Below, one piece after another: positions 51,085-63,975 of a stretch of 64,000 nucleotides of DNA. The stretch covers positions 124,001-188,000 of the forward strand of contig JABVXV010000070.1 in NCBI GenBank assembly GCA_013365325.1, read 5' to 3'. Made by a program: the position numbers and the translations under genes. Under the pieces are notes generated by a model that saw only the letters and a list, made by a program, of their open reading frames with translations, was not told where the DNA came from and made no database searches. Position 1 is the stretch's first letter, and each line of letters begins with the position of its first letter. Origin of the DNA: Dipetalonema caudispina (lineage: Eukaryota; Nematoda; Chromadorea; Rhabditida; Onchocercidae).

Positions 51085-53011
51085 GTTAGTTTATTTTAAT
51101 TTCATTGTTATTCTAGCGCATAAAATTCATTACATATCAAATTCAATTGCCAAAACAAGCCACTTACTTGTACTTCCCTTCAATGTCTATTGAAATTCAT
51201 CCAATAAAAAAAGTCTAAAGTTAATGAAAACAACTTTTTCCATGATATAGAAAACAAATCATTTAGCATGTCTTATGAATTTAATTTTTTTTTGGAAATA
51301 TTTATTTGAATTTTTGCTTTTGCATTAGCAAACCTATAATTCTTTCTTCTTCTATTTCACCACTAGAGTCGTTTATCCTCCACATTCATAATTGCATTAA
51401 ATTAGCATTGGAGTATAACATTTTAAATTCATACAATAAACTTTTAATTTAGTGTAATGTGGATTGAAAGTGCATTTCATCCTGAATAATATTTTCAAAT
51501 ACAGCAGGATTTTGCATATTGGAATTCTATTTCAGCATCAAAAAAAAAAGGAAATAGTAAGTTGATAAACAATCATATCCTTTAAAAATAAGAAACAACG
51601 ATATTTTTACACACATTTCAATTACAATCTTCATCGTACTGCTGCTTCATTTTAATTTACATAAATATATTTAAAAGCATTTTTCTAATAACTCCAAAAA
51701 ATTTGTTTTAACAATTCAAACTATTAGTTATTTTTAAGTAGAAGCTTATTAATTTCTGAATCTCAATGATAAATTCTACTGCTAAACAAAGCCTGTATTA
51801 CTATAATAAAATTTTCACCATCGAAACATTACAAAACCTTCGAAATATACAGCTTAATTTGAAACAGTAATTCAGCAGTCCACATTTTGTCGTCGGATTT
51901 AAAAGGTAACTGTAATATTAACTATATTTGCTAATCACTCTTTAATGGTTATTATTCCAAAAATTTTTTTCCGAGAAGAAAAAGTTCAGTATTCTAATGA
52001 TATGTTGTTAATGTAATTAAGTAGAAATTTTTCATATTATTATGAAAAATGATTTAGTTACTATGTTGCGGAGAGAAACAGATAGTCTTAATAGTTTTAT
52101 GGTAACCTGTGCTATTTTTCGACACTTATATTTTGGCCTCACAAACGCTAGCATTATATTATTTATAAAGTATCGTTTATCGATATAATCAAATATATAT
52201 TGCGTTACAAACATTTTGTTGGTTTTGAATAGTTTATTTCTTCCTTCAAAGATGAAGAAAAAATTGGGATTTTTCGAGAGAGTGGACAATTAGATGAGTC
52301 CGGAAATGTCTGTTTAGGAGAATGTTGAGAATCCGAGAGTTTGATGTTGTGGAATGCATAAGCAGCCAAAACCGATAAGTGTAAAGTGCAGCGGAGGGAA
52401 GGTGAAAAAATTTGGCATTGAACGTTAATGCTATTGTCGCACTTATTACATTATTTTCTAGCGCAACTTCTCCAATTTACTTAATCTTTACTTTCACGAG
52501 TTATAAACTTATTCATGTACAAATAAACATTTGAAAAACATTATTAGTGACCTTTGTTAGTGCAATCACAGCTTACTTAGCATTCTGTTTTGAAGCACCA
52601 ATTCAAATTTCGATGTTTCACTTCTTTCTTCTCAATCATACAACAATATTTCAACAATCTTTGATCAAATCGAACTATCGCAACTGGGCATTTCTACTTT
52701 TTCTTTTTTGTCGTATCAGTACTCAATTATAACAAAAAGCATTCCATGCTGAAATTAAACGAATAATTTGAACAAAATTCGAAATCTCAAATATTACATT
52801 AGTCACTAAATGATGGTGCTATCCAGCACGGATCTCATTTCATTTCTTTTTTTTTTTTGTTTTGAAAAGAAGAAAGGAGGATTGGTGAAATCGGACAGCC
52901 GTCCTGTCCAATATAATTTGATGAAATATGGCATCGAACTAAATTTGAAAATGGCTCTATGCCTTTTTTTTTGTGAGGTGTGAACCATTGTTATAAACTG
53001 AAAATTTCCGG

Positions 53012-53171
53012 TTATTTACATCGATGGGCAGATGGCCGTATAATTTCCTCGTAATAGCTTCGTTTCATTTGCATTAAACCTTTAACGCTCTCAAAGATTT
53101 GATGTTTTACGAGGAAATCTCTATTTTTAAATTGAGCAAAATTTTTCATGAATTTTGCAGTGGCAGTAGTG
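53012..53171 (-). CDS. Possible terminal exon of a small basic protein gene
   Basis: On the minus strand a near-perfect nematode acceptor (ATTTTTCAG) is followed by a 52-codon frame ending in TAA at 53012. The product segment, with FMKNFAQFKNRDFLVKHQ and MKRSYYEEIIRPSAHRC, is basic, aromatic and protein-like, comparable to small mitochondrial or ribosome-associated proteins, though no family was recognised. The exon starts one base before a codon, so the preceding exon must end in phase 2. Short ATG-started candidates lie near 53350 and 53490, but none is convincing. It may be a small gene, a 3' fragment of a larger minus-strand gene, or chance. Confidence 0.3.
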
Positions 53172-56100
53172 CTGAAAAATGTTGGAATGATGTGTATGTA
53201 TTGCTCCACGTGTCACAAGCGCATTTTGTGTGCGATACTAAATCGCAAGAATAAGTTTACTTCTCTGTTGTTATTTCCTTGGCATACTTAATTCAATTTC
53301 CGGAGTTACAACAGGTAGAAAAACCACTTGACACAAGCACAAACGTCACTCATTCCGTCGAATCATCACGTAATGACAATTAGTTACGGACAATATAATT
53401 CCAGATTTAAAGTTCGTGGTAGTAGATATAAGTTGAAGCCGACATTTTTTTTTGTTCAGCTGACGTAACTATTGTTTTCTTTAATGTTGCCGACTTCATT
53501 TTGAAAATCTGCTAGATACGCTGTCACGACTCCTTTTCTCATTTTCCTATTTCCCTACAGTATCGAAGCACATACTACCATAACATATTTTACCATGTCC
53601 CAATTGTTTCTGTCTGTTTCAATTCTTCAAATTGTTTGTTAAAATCTCAATGAAAATTTGACCGTTAGTGACATTCTTAAAAGACCAATATTCGATCTCA
53701 TAACATGAGTTTTGCAAAATAATAATGGTAATGTGAAGTAATTAAAAGCCAATAAGTTCACTCCAAGGAAAACTCTGATGACACAGTTACCGTTGGAATA
53801 ATATGCTTACTGAGACTAAGATAAAATAAACGGCAATGTAAATGGTGAGATACTAACAGCTCATCAGTAGCAAATAATGAAAAGGTATGATCGGAGATTG
53901 TATCCATTCATTTGCTCCAAGACATAATGATCATCTTCATTGTTGCATCGACTTAGATATCACCAGCCTAGAAGAAGAAATTGTAGATCTCGATCAAGGG
54001 GAAAACTGGATGCATAAAATGGGACAAATGATAAATTCTCCTATTCTGATTTTGATAATGACCAAAATGTATGTATATGAAAGTATCGCAATACTTTTGT
54101 AATAAGTTTTTTCGAAATAGATTTGAAAGTAGTTTTTTTTCTTTTATTTGTTAAATTTACCCGGCGAACATGTGTTTTTTCTTTTGATGCGTTGATTTTT
54201 GGATGGAGGATTTAAATTTGATGAGAATATTACAGCTTATCAAAGAAACGCCGCATTAAACTTTTGAAGTTTTGTGTTTTTTCTTAATGCTGAAATTTAA
54301 TAAATTCCAGCAATTTTGCTTTTCTAGCCATTTTGATATTTTAAAGAAAGCTTCGTTTTCGAATCTTTTAATTCACATGAAAATCCGTGGCTCATATTGT
54401 TGGACAAGTATCATTTCCAAAATCTCTATGCATCAACCGTTCCAAAATTGGTGACCAGAAACAAATGACCATTATTCTTTTCAAGATCCCGTGCAGCGAC
54501 ATTTAATCACGACGACAGTAATATTAATTAAATTCCGTGCTAATCTATTTTGCTCTATGTTGCATAAAAAGATACATTCTTAATCCAGTTTTGAGAAAAA
54601 CATAAAATGAAATTATGTTGAATGTAAGAAGAATTTTCTTGTACATGTTTACCTTATCGCTTTATGATAGGGAAGATCTGTTTATGAGAATATATTCATT
54701 ACTTGACACTCTTGTTCCGAAAATTTGCGCTGAAATTTAACTGTAATTATTTATTTTCCCAAGCACTTTTTAGAGTTAAATGTTTTTTCCCCTACGACGG
54801 AAACTAATAGTCAGCCGGCATTTTCCGTTTCTTTTTTCTTTTTTTGGAAATGAGAACTCGAATAAGGATAACGGCTGTTCGGGCAATCAACTTTAAATTG
54901 TAGGCGTAAAATTATCATCTGTCGTCTCTTCGCAGAATTTCCCTTCACCCTTCATTTGAGCCACGTATGGCCACTTTTTATACTTTGCCACTGATAAGCG
55001 AATTGTAGAACTGCAATCTGACTGAGAGTCATATCGGACGTAATAGCGAGGGGACAGTACGTGATCGTATCCAATGGATGATTACCTTAGAATGGAAAAA
55101 CGCTATATATTGTGATTATCGGAATAGAAACTTTTTTCATTTTTGACAAATGAAGCGTTAGTAATCTTTTTCAAGAAATTTCCCACTATTTCTTTCTCTT
55201 ATTTTTCTGCATCCGATGAAAAAAGAGAAAAATCGGAAAAAAGGTTGTATAAGTCATCGTCTCTAAACGAACATTTTTCGCAACCTTCTTCATGGCAGAT
55301 AATTTTTTCAAATTTTTATCGCACTTTTCTATCCTCCTGGAAATTAATCACCGCTGTTAAATCTGAAAAGTGAGAAAGAAAAAAGATATATTATTGTTGC
55401 CGCGACGACAATTGCATCCATTATTTGCTTTTAGTTAAAAAACCTTCAAATACAAGATTAGGAATTATCGCATTTACCTGATTATTCCATTTCCGATTTT
55501 TATGTGGTTTCCTATTTTTTGCTCTTTAGCATACTTATGACAACTTCAATGGATTTTTTTCACACGAAATACTCTTTTCAATTGTAATTTGAAAATGATC
55601 GGAATTTCAAACTATCATTTCCTTCTGCTCTCAGTTCTTTGCTACGCGATATCAAATACTTGCAGCTGTTATTTATGGGTCATAAAATGGATGAATTTAA
55701 GATAAATGCTGAGAGACTGTTTATACATAATTCAACCGTTAATTTGTTTTTTCTTCAATCCTCTAGCTTTCTTTTCTATAAATATATTTCGTTGGTAAAA
55801 TTCATCCGGGAGTCGGTTTCCTTTTTCTCTTAACTTTTTTTGGTTTACGAAGAACGGGAAAAGAGTCCTTTTGTATGCAACCTCTCTATCTTCAATACAT
55901 TTTCAATTTTTAAAAAATTCTGCAATTGATATCAGTTCATTTACTCCTCTTTCACTGTTTTCGCTCCTTCGTACTTCTGTTTCATCAACAATATTAACAG
56001 TACATCAACTTCAAATTGTAAGAAGAACAAAGAAGTAAATTAATCGTTTCTGGTCCCTGAGCTCCAATGACTGAATGCCTATTGACACAGGGTTATAGGA

Positions 56101-56648
56101 CTTTTTAACCTCTTTGTTCCCCTCCTCTTCCACAAATATTAGCACTACAATCATATTGCGTCATCAGTCTGAATGCTGTGGCATTATTCGTTTATCTTTC
56201 TATTTTGTAATAAATAGCTTAAAGTTTAAATTCACTAAATCTCAATACACTTTTAGTATTTTATTTTTTCTTTATTTACACACTGGTTAAAAGAATTAGT
56301 CAAATATTGAAGAGTCCTTTCAAATGTCACTAACATTTCATTTAGGAGAGGAAAGATGAAAAAATAGAAACAGTTTGAGAATGATTAAACGAAGAAGGAT
56401 AAGGAGAAAGGGGCAAATCTTTGTATAACAACATTCATATTTAGAAGAATCATAATTGGAATTATTGTATTTTAATAAAATGTCTCAGTTCCTTCTTTAA
56501 GTGATTATCTTTGAGAATCTTTTGAACACTGTGCTTTCGACACTTCTACTTGGATTATGGTTTTGCTAGTAAACAATTAGTAATTTCTTATTATTCATTA
56601 TACTCTTACTGGATAAAATAAGGCTTATCATTTTATATTATGTCATAC

Positions 56649-56650
<2 letters not shown>

Positions 56651-56688
<38 letters not shown>
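56651..56688. repeat. TTA trinucleotide microsatellite
   Basis: About twelve to thirteen perfect TTA units, followed by TGTA/TATA-rich sequence to about 56710. Confidence 0.95.
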
Positions 56689-56749
56689 GTATTGTATGTA
56701 TATACATATATAAATAATGTTTGTATGGGAGGGAGGCTTTCGGTATGAT

Positions 56750-56956
56750 TCAAAGAGGTGTTAGTGTATTCATGCAGAACTGATGTAATACATCATTTGC
56801 AGATCTTTTTGCTCTTGACTTGGTAAAGTTTGGTGCGGACGATTTATCCGGTGGAGTCAACCGTAAATGAAAAGGCAACGGGAATTGGACTGGAAAAGAA
56901 GTAAGATGGAATGAAAAAGAGCTGTAAACGGTATTGCAAAGAAGAAGCAACGACAT
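56750..56956 (-). CDS. Possible neuropeptide-like precursor, 68 residues
   Basis: An ATG-started minus-strand frame of 68 codons. Residues 1-16 form a hydrophobic leader (SLLLLCNTVYSSFSF) that could be a signal peptide. A Pro-rich spacer follows, then the basic site KSRAKR (residues 46-51), a good proprotein-convertase site, and a 17-residue C-terminal segment SANDVLHQFCMNTLTPL before the stop. Leader, spacer, dibasic site and short peptide is the usual layout of a neuropeptide precursor. There is no C-terminal Gly for amidation, only one peptide copy, and no match to a known nematode peptide. A chance frame is quite possible. Confidence 0.25.
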   Translation of the reverse strand: MSLLLLCNTVYSSFSFHLTSFPVQFPLPFHLRLTPPDKSSAPNFTKSRAKRSANDVLHQFCMNTLTPL

Positions 56957-59011
56957 AGCAAATTCTTTTGCTCTTTTCAACCCTTTGCTTAAATTTTCAT
57001 TGTCATATTTATTGAAAAGCCAGTGGGGATAATCGATCGCTTCGCTTCTATGCGCTACTTACTAAATGTATTAATTATTTGACATATGCTTCGCGTAATT
57101 ATTTTTTCGCCTTTTAATAGAAATAGAGGAGAAGTGCGGGATATTTGGAATATACTGCGAATGTTCAACGTGTTATCAAGGAGAAGGACAGAAAAGGAAA
57201 CAATCGATTAGTGGAAAGAAAAAAACAAAATTGCTTTCATTCATTCCACTACATATAGTCTGCAGGTTTCCAACGGAATACCAAGGGTAAATTATATGTT
57301 GTGTAGGCCCATTTCTTCAAAAAGTATCTATTTATGGTCATAAAATTCAATCCACTGAGGATTGTTTATCATAATTAAGTTAGTTATGATAGTAAGAATC
57401 AGGCTGATACCGTGCCATTCCTTATCCTTAAACATCAGTTTGGTAACAAATGGAAATCAAGTATGCGAAATGTTAAGATATGACGTCATGAACGTACTGT
57501 TCACAACGACACTGTATCCGGATTAGAAGAGCATTGCTGTTTTATGATATAGCATTTAAAGGATTGACGCCAAAAGTCAGTACACTGTGTATGGTTGGGA
57601 TGGGAGGAACAGCCATCGTTAAATGGTTTATTTTCCCAATTTTATTATTAGAACTGTCGTTTTGAGTAATTTGATATCTTTGTTGTTGATTGATACTTTC
57701 TGTTTCTGCAGAATACAAACCTTCGAAATGCAATCATTCGATATTTTTTACCGTTCGCAAACTTTTTAAAATAATCATTCAGTCTAATTTCGCATAAAAT
57801 AATCACAACGTGTCATTTCATCGAAATTATTCGGCCATCTGCTCATTTGCACCCTCATTCCCTATCCCTCCCTTTGTTAATGTGAGGTAAGCTGAACAAA
57901 CTGATATCAGAAATGTACTTTACCTTAATAAATAATATTTTTATTTCATATCGGATTATAGCACTTTGAACTTCCATCGGTAATTTTTCCCATTGTTAGA
58001 AGTGATATGGGGCAGGATGGGATTGTATTTTCATACCTTATCTTGGCATTGTCAACTTTTAACTGTCCTGTCTACAACCACTAACCAAAGATTAAAAAAG
58101 AAAAGAGGGAAAACAGTCTAAAAGACATTTTCCCATACCGATTAATGGTCGCTATTGTCGCCTTGAAAAAAGAAATACTTTTATTTACCGTTATAAAATG
58201 ATAAGAGTTGAGTAATGACCGTTAAAAAATTTTGCCGTTTTTGGTGGTGACATTTCTTTTACTAACTTCTTTCGTGTAGCTGTTATTTTTGCATGTTCAT
58301 AAAGGTCATATAATCATACGGGAGGTAGAGAGGAGGAGGGTTAAGGAGGGAGGATGCTATCTTTCCGGATTAGGTTTCTTGTTTGAAACTTTCGTGGCTG
58401 TGATTTTCTTTGCTACTGTCGTTATTCCGTCTTTTTTCTTTTTTTATTTCAAATTTCATTAGCAGTTTGTAAGAAATGATTGAATTATGTCCAGTTTTGG
58501 AATCTAATTTGACAAAGAAGTTGTATTCCTAAAACCTGTAAAGTTCCTGTTTGTTTGGCTAAAATGAATGATGTGGTAGAGTAGATAGACATCATTTCTT
58601 CACTTAAGGAATTGTATTTGTTAAAACAAAACGAACGAAATTAGTGCAGAATTAATAAAGTTAAATTTTTATTGGTGATGAAATTTGAAGTTAAAGAAAA
58701 AATTCAATAACACTTTAATTCATGATGATAGTAGTAAAGTAAGTCACCACCAAGCTTTTCTTTTTAAGACAAAGAATTTCTTTCACGTTCCCTTTTTTCT
58801 GACTCATTCATGGCTATCTAATTTGGGGATATCCACACGATAAGCTGACAGTTGAGCAAAGTTGCGAACCACCCTTTTTTGGTCTGATTTTACTCCGAAA
58901 ATTCCGAACTCGATTGATCTTTTCGTTTGAGTCTGTCGAATCCCAACATTAGAAAGATTAGGTGCTCATCTTCGGCACTCTTCAGTTCAAGAAATTCATT
59001 CTTCTGTTTCG

Positions 59012-59573
59012 TTGCTGACGGAAATGTTAAAACCTGAAATAAGTTTGATCGTAACAGATGCATCTGTTGCTATATTTTTTAGTATTAAATGTATCTATTG
59101 TCGCTCAAACTCACTGAAATTGAAACTCATACTTATCGAATTACGAATACAATTGATAATCCAAAACCCTTTAATGTCCATATTTGCATTTGGTCCCATG
59201 ATTTCAGATATGATTCAAATATGAGTAGAAAGGGTTTTTTTTTTTTTTTTTTTTTGAAATTGAAGAAGTCCAGAAGTGAAGGAACAGCAAAAAAGCGTAG
59301 TCAAGGAAAAATGGGATTTTGGTAAAATTTGAATTAATTGCAAATTTGATTGCCTTTTGGGCATTCTGATTCACTTTTGGCAATTATCTTATGCAGAATG
59401 ATTCTTATGCAACACGCATAGCATGCAGCGTATTCAACTGTAAGACTGTATTTAAGTGCCGTAAAGTAATTATCAGTTTTCAGAAAACCGGTTGCATAGT
59501 TTCACTTGAAATAAATACAGAAAAAAAGTCAAACATAAAGAATGGATTTTTATTTTACATGGCCAATGATTGA
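59012..59573 (+). other. Unassigned coding-like patches around a poly-T tract
   Basis: A frame at 59089-59230 includes TYRITNTIDNPKPFNVHICI, is interrupted by a 21-T run (59235-59255), and a second frame follows TTATGCAG at 59395, with RIACSVFNCKTVFKCRK before a stop at 59573. The second has four clustered cysteines. The patches resemble extracellular beta-sandwich segments but cannot be joined with sensible splice sites. They could be exons of an unrecognised gene or a relic. Confidence 0.2.
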
Positions 59574-62072
59574 TTACCAGTATTTGTGTGGAGGAATTAT
59601 CGTTCACTTTGATACGTCGATTTTTTTTAAAAAAAAAGAGGTTAGTGGTAGTTAAGAGAGCATGTAATAATTAATATTATGAAGGGAAAACTCTGGGAGA
59701 GAAGGTAGTCATTTTAGCTATAAATCAAGCGTTTAAAACTTACTCTATATTTCGGAAGAAAAAAGAATCAAAGCGCAAACAAGCTTGATCTCTGACCTTT
59801 TGTTTTGCTTTTTAAACAAACTTTGTGAAGACTTCCTCAAAAGTATGACTAAAAATATATTTCATATTAGCGTCGTTTTATTACATATCGAATTGATTTC
59901 GATGCACTTTTTTGAATTTCCGTTTCAATTTCAAATTCACTAATAATTTCATCTCTATTGGAAAGGAATAACGAATTATAATCGAATTGGTTTTCCTTTT
60001 TTTTCCAAAGATTGCTTTAAGTCAGGAAAGAGATGTATCGTTGAATCCCTCCCTTAACATATTCGAAATGTACGATTTCAAAAAAATAACATTTACTATA
60101 AATTGTCAAGTTGCGACTGTGTTTTTTGTTTAGATTGTGTATGTGCGAATTATGTAAACTGTAATCGCATAAATTCTGAGTTTCCAGACCTATTTTGAAT
60201 CAAATTTAATGAGACGTTAAGAAAGAAATCTGATAGATGCATTTCTTTTTTAATACTAATCATACAATGCAGTGAGGAGTTGAACTTAGATATGCTTCAG
60301 CTGTAAAGATTAAATTTGTGTGAAGAATGGATGATAGCTTCAACTATTCACAAACAGTGTTATCTTTAAGTAAAGAAAGAAGGAGGAAAACTGAGAAAAT
60401 GAGTGAAAAAAGAGGTTCCATTTAACTGAAGTGATCTCTCATTGTGATTTGCAGTAACATCTGTATAAACTTTTCTATTTACTTTTTTTACTCCGTCCTT
60501 ACCCTTCGTTTCATAATCGAAAGACGTTTTTCCATTTAGGATATTTTAATGTTGTTTGCACACATTTTCGTTATTTTTCACAACGAACTACTAGGCAGTT
60601 TTGAAGGTCATCGTAGCATTTAGCGATGCAATTCAATAGAAAGATTTCATAATGCCTCATAAATATGAATTGAAATTTGAAGAATTTAATTCATGCACTC
60701 CAATGAGTTATGCTCTATTTGCAGAACTACATTGTAAATTTTGTTTTTTCCTGTTTATCAAAAATCCATCGATTTCATAAGTAAATGTAAAATGTTTTCA
60801 AAAAGTTTATCCTAAATTTGACCATTTTATTTGTATAGAACAATTCTGCATAGCTTTTAAACCAGTTATTATCTTATAACAGGATATGCGTAATAGTTTT
60901 AGCAGATATTAACCATTTGATATGTAAATCTTCAAGCTTTGTAATAGTTAAATCGGTATAATTTTATCAATTTTAAACTTAATAAGTCTTTGAATTTAAA
61001 TTCAAGTTCATTCTAATCTGCAGCTCGTGTGATGGAGGGAATACATCGTAATAATGAGTAAGATTAAAAAATGTGTGATACCCCTGTCCTTTAATGTAAG
61101 GAGAGATTTCTATAACATTCTTTGTGCCACGGTTTATTGGCGGTGATTAAGACACAATGTTGGGATGATGCAAAGGTTGGCATAATGGCGTGAGAGGAAG
61201 GACAGTCGCACTTCTTTCAAATATATTAAAATATTTTACAGAAGGAAAAAAAGAGAAGATAGAGAAACAATCTGTCCTTTAACAAGAGGGCCATTAAATG
61301 CACTTCTTCCTTTTCCCTCATTTTTTCTTTCCTGCTTCTGAGCGGTTGTTAACGTATATTTTATTCATAATATTGTCCTTCTCCTTCCCCTCCCTTATTA
61401 ACAGTTTCTCTCATCCAATCAATCTCTCTTTTTCCGTCTACTTCACTTCTTCGATTAATATCAACAATAGGAATAATATCACTCTTGGCTGTTAAATGCT
61501 AAGTTTTCCGAATTCGATGTTTTTGATGCTAATTCATACCCTCTAATACTTACAATCTTTACATTTTCACTCTGATTCCTGGTCATTTTCATCTTTTGCA
61601 CTTTTAAACAGCATCATATTTCACTGCTTTCAAGCTTAGAAGCTTCCACATCTGTTGTTGTGGAATTTTCAATAGATTTGGAGATCACAGGTAAAACCAA
61701 TTATAGATAGGATATTGAAATGGTTTATTGATGTCAATATGGTGATCCAAGATTGCCTTTGAAGTTAAACAAAGTTCAGTAAAATTCTCCTCAAGCTGCA
61801 ATAGGCTTCTGTTTATTTTTAGCAATGAAATTTCTAAATTTTCGGAAATTCAAGCATTCTCTTAGAGAGCCATATATTCGACATTCAAGAAAATCCTCTT
61901 TTCCAATTTTCTTTTCCTGATGTCACCACTATTGTTACTGTTAGAATAGTCTGTATTTATCATATTAACTGCTCTAATAATCGTGCAACACATCGTGTAT
62001 GTATATTTTTATAAACAATTGAATTCGGCATTTGTGAGTTCTTTTGCTAATAATCATTTTGATATCGGATAG

Positions 62073-62264
62073 CAAGACACGTCAGAATCTTACGAGAAAA
62101 GCTTTTTGAAGGCTGGATTACGGCCATCGAACAAGCTCTTACCGTCTCATCGTCGCGAACTTCGGGATTTTCAGAGGGAAGTTTGCCTGAAGCTTTTGAA
62201 TGGTAGTGGTACCATCGGTGTCGCAGCAAAGACCGAAGTGACAAGTCATCCTGTGTCCTACTAA
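62073..62264 (+). other. Open coding-like segment just upstream of the last gene
   Basis: Sixty-three codons open between a TAG (62070-62072) and a TAA (62262-62264), in the same frame as the downstream ATG at 62268 and only one codon away from it. The product (for example KAGLRPSNKLLPSHRRELRD) is basic and protein-like. It could be an upstream exon of the 62268 gene if a 48-bp intron (donor GGT|GTCGCA, acceptor TAAAAG) removes the stop, or 5' untranslated sequence with an upstream frame. Confidence 0.35.
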
Positions 62265-62267
62265 AAG

Positions 62268-63975
62268 ATGAATGCTATTGAGAAGTTAGACAAAATTTTA
62301 CGACGTCTAAGTAGCAAAAGTCGCCGTGCTACTACGAGACGTATGAACTATCATCCAGAAGTTTCCAGTTCGGGTAGTGATGAAGATGATTTAGCAGAAC
62401 AACAAACGGATACCTCAAAAAATGATCGTAAAGGTGGCAGTAATCGTCGGACATATTTGAAGCCGATAATGCCAACCATTCAAAGTATTGGAACGACAAC
62501 AACAGTAACAAGGCAATCCTCAGTAAGTGAGAATCATTTTGTTAACAGTGATGGGATTTCAGGCTTCACCAGTCAGTTATTATTGTGTTTATTCAGCCGC
62601 AATGGTATGTCATCATTTACAGGAACAACTGGAAAGAGCATATAATCTCCAGCAGCAGCAACATCAACTACAGTACGATGAGCAGAAGCCCGAAGAGGTT
62701 GAGCATCCAAAGATTGCGGAGACTCCCGATGGTAAAATGTTAGGTGATAACAACTGCGAGACTTTCAGACCACTGCTGTTGCCTTCCAGGTTGCCAGTTA
62801 CTCGAATGCTCGTAGATGATTTGGTGACCCAGGTTACAACAGGCTCCGCTACTCATGATAAATCATGTGAATCCGAAGATGCTGATTACGTGTCCGATTA
62901 TTCTACCTATGGAGTGCAGCGAAGTGCAACACGGAAATCCGTTTATGAGTTAGATATGTCTATGGATGAATCGTTGCCGGAATCATGCGGACGTGAAAGT
63001 GGCTATTTGTCGGGAATTGATGTACGCCACAGCATATCGGCTGCCGAATCACCTGCCTTGTCACCGCTTGGGGTAGCTTTTTTTCGGGCTCAACCGTTGT
63101 TCCAGCGTACGCTAGGAACGATCACACAGCAGTCTTTTGACAGCGAAGAGTTGCAGAAGAATGGAAAAGGTAACCTGAAAGCGGTCGCCATTCCACGGCA
63201 AATTGGCACCGCAAGAGATCTGAAGCTTCAGGATGAGGAAGCCAAGATACCGGATTATGTAAGTACTGAAAAGCTACTTCGGGATAGCATTGCAGAAACA
63301 AAGTACATAACAACAATTTTTGAGCTTTCATCGGGTGGTATCGTTGGTCTAATTGATGATGTCCTCAATGAATTTAGTTTGTGGTTCCATGAAGAGATTG
63401 GCCTCTTGGGAATTGCATGTGAGGTGCAATGGTCTGTGCCGGAGAAATACCGTCATTTTGCCTCCGAAAAAAGGTACTGTGTTCTTCTCTTGTAAAACTA
63501 ATGCTAAACGTTAAGGCATATCAATTAATGGAATAATATCCTAGAAATCATGGAATTGATGGAAATTGACTATAGGCCATGGATATGAGAAAGAAGTAAA
63601 TTGCGAAGTGTGAAATTTGCATTATACGAAATAGTTTTGAGGTAGAAGTGGATATTTTTCTACCTCGTAAATTCCGCCCGAAGTATGATTAGGTCATAAG
63701 TGTTTGGTGTGTGGGTGGTTCAAATTGTGGTCATTTGCCAAGATGTGAAGTAGTTTTTTTAATAACTTCATCATTTAACTTTTTCCATGAATTCACTAAT
63801 TAAGCTAGACTAATATCTAGAATGAAAGAAGCTCTTCATCATTCACTTCGGCAAAACAATCGCCGTGTATTAAACATGAAAAGTAGAACTGGTAACTATC
63901 ATGTGCCGTTAACGATGATATCAGCTATAACAGAGGAAAATTGTGCACGCAACTGTCAGTTAAATTGTTTTCAAG
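62268..63975 (+). CDS. Unrecognised large intracellular protein, 5' part (partial)
   Basis: Three exons in phase: 62268-62522, 62563-63473, 63821-63975, about 440 residues, continuing off the right edge with a donor at 63976. Intron 1 is only 40 bp (GTAAGT to TTTCAG). The N-terminus is basic (KILRRLSSKSRRATTRRM), then comes a Ser/Asp/Glu stretch, a Gln-rich helical segment (LEQ-type and QQQQHQLQ), a long Ser/Thr-rich, probably disordered region with DYVSDYSTYG and RESGYLSGID, and then a more ordered part (VGLIDDVLNEFSLWFHEE, EKYRHFASEKRMKEAL, MISAITEENCARNC). There is no signal peptide. The mix suggests a cytoplasmic scaffold or regulatory protein; I do not recognise the family. The ATG at 62268 is the first in frame after a stop; an upstream coding exon is possible. 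Confidence 0.7.

Larger units (their letters stand above)
51085..62072. other. Long gene-poor region after the cadherin-like gene
   Basis: About 11 kb in which I could not extend the cadherin gene. A 21-bp segment at 51536-51556 with good acceptor and donor could be a microexon (HQKKKEI) but adds no cadherin motif. Weak coding-like patches are 53012-53171 (minus), 53887-54100 (plus, acidic, with Leu-Glu-Glu-Glu and Asp-rich segments), 56750-56956 (minus), 57542-57733 (minus, Gln/Asn-rich) and 59012-59573 (plus). The rest is AT-rich with A/T runs and a TTA microsatellite. Confidence 0.5.

Noticed and set aside
51536..51556. 21-bp microexon of the cadherin-like gene
   Set aside because: Splice sites are good and phase fits, but the product (HQKKKEI) does not supply the expected end of the cadherin repeat and lies in an A-run, so it was not added to the model.
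59012..59224. Integrin-alpha-like segment
   Set aside because: A few cysteine and strand patterns recall integrin alpha ectodomains, but the pieces cannot be spliced together and no diagnostic motif is present.
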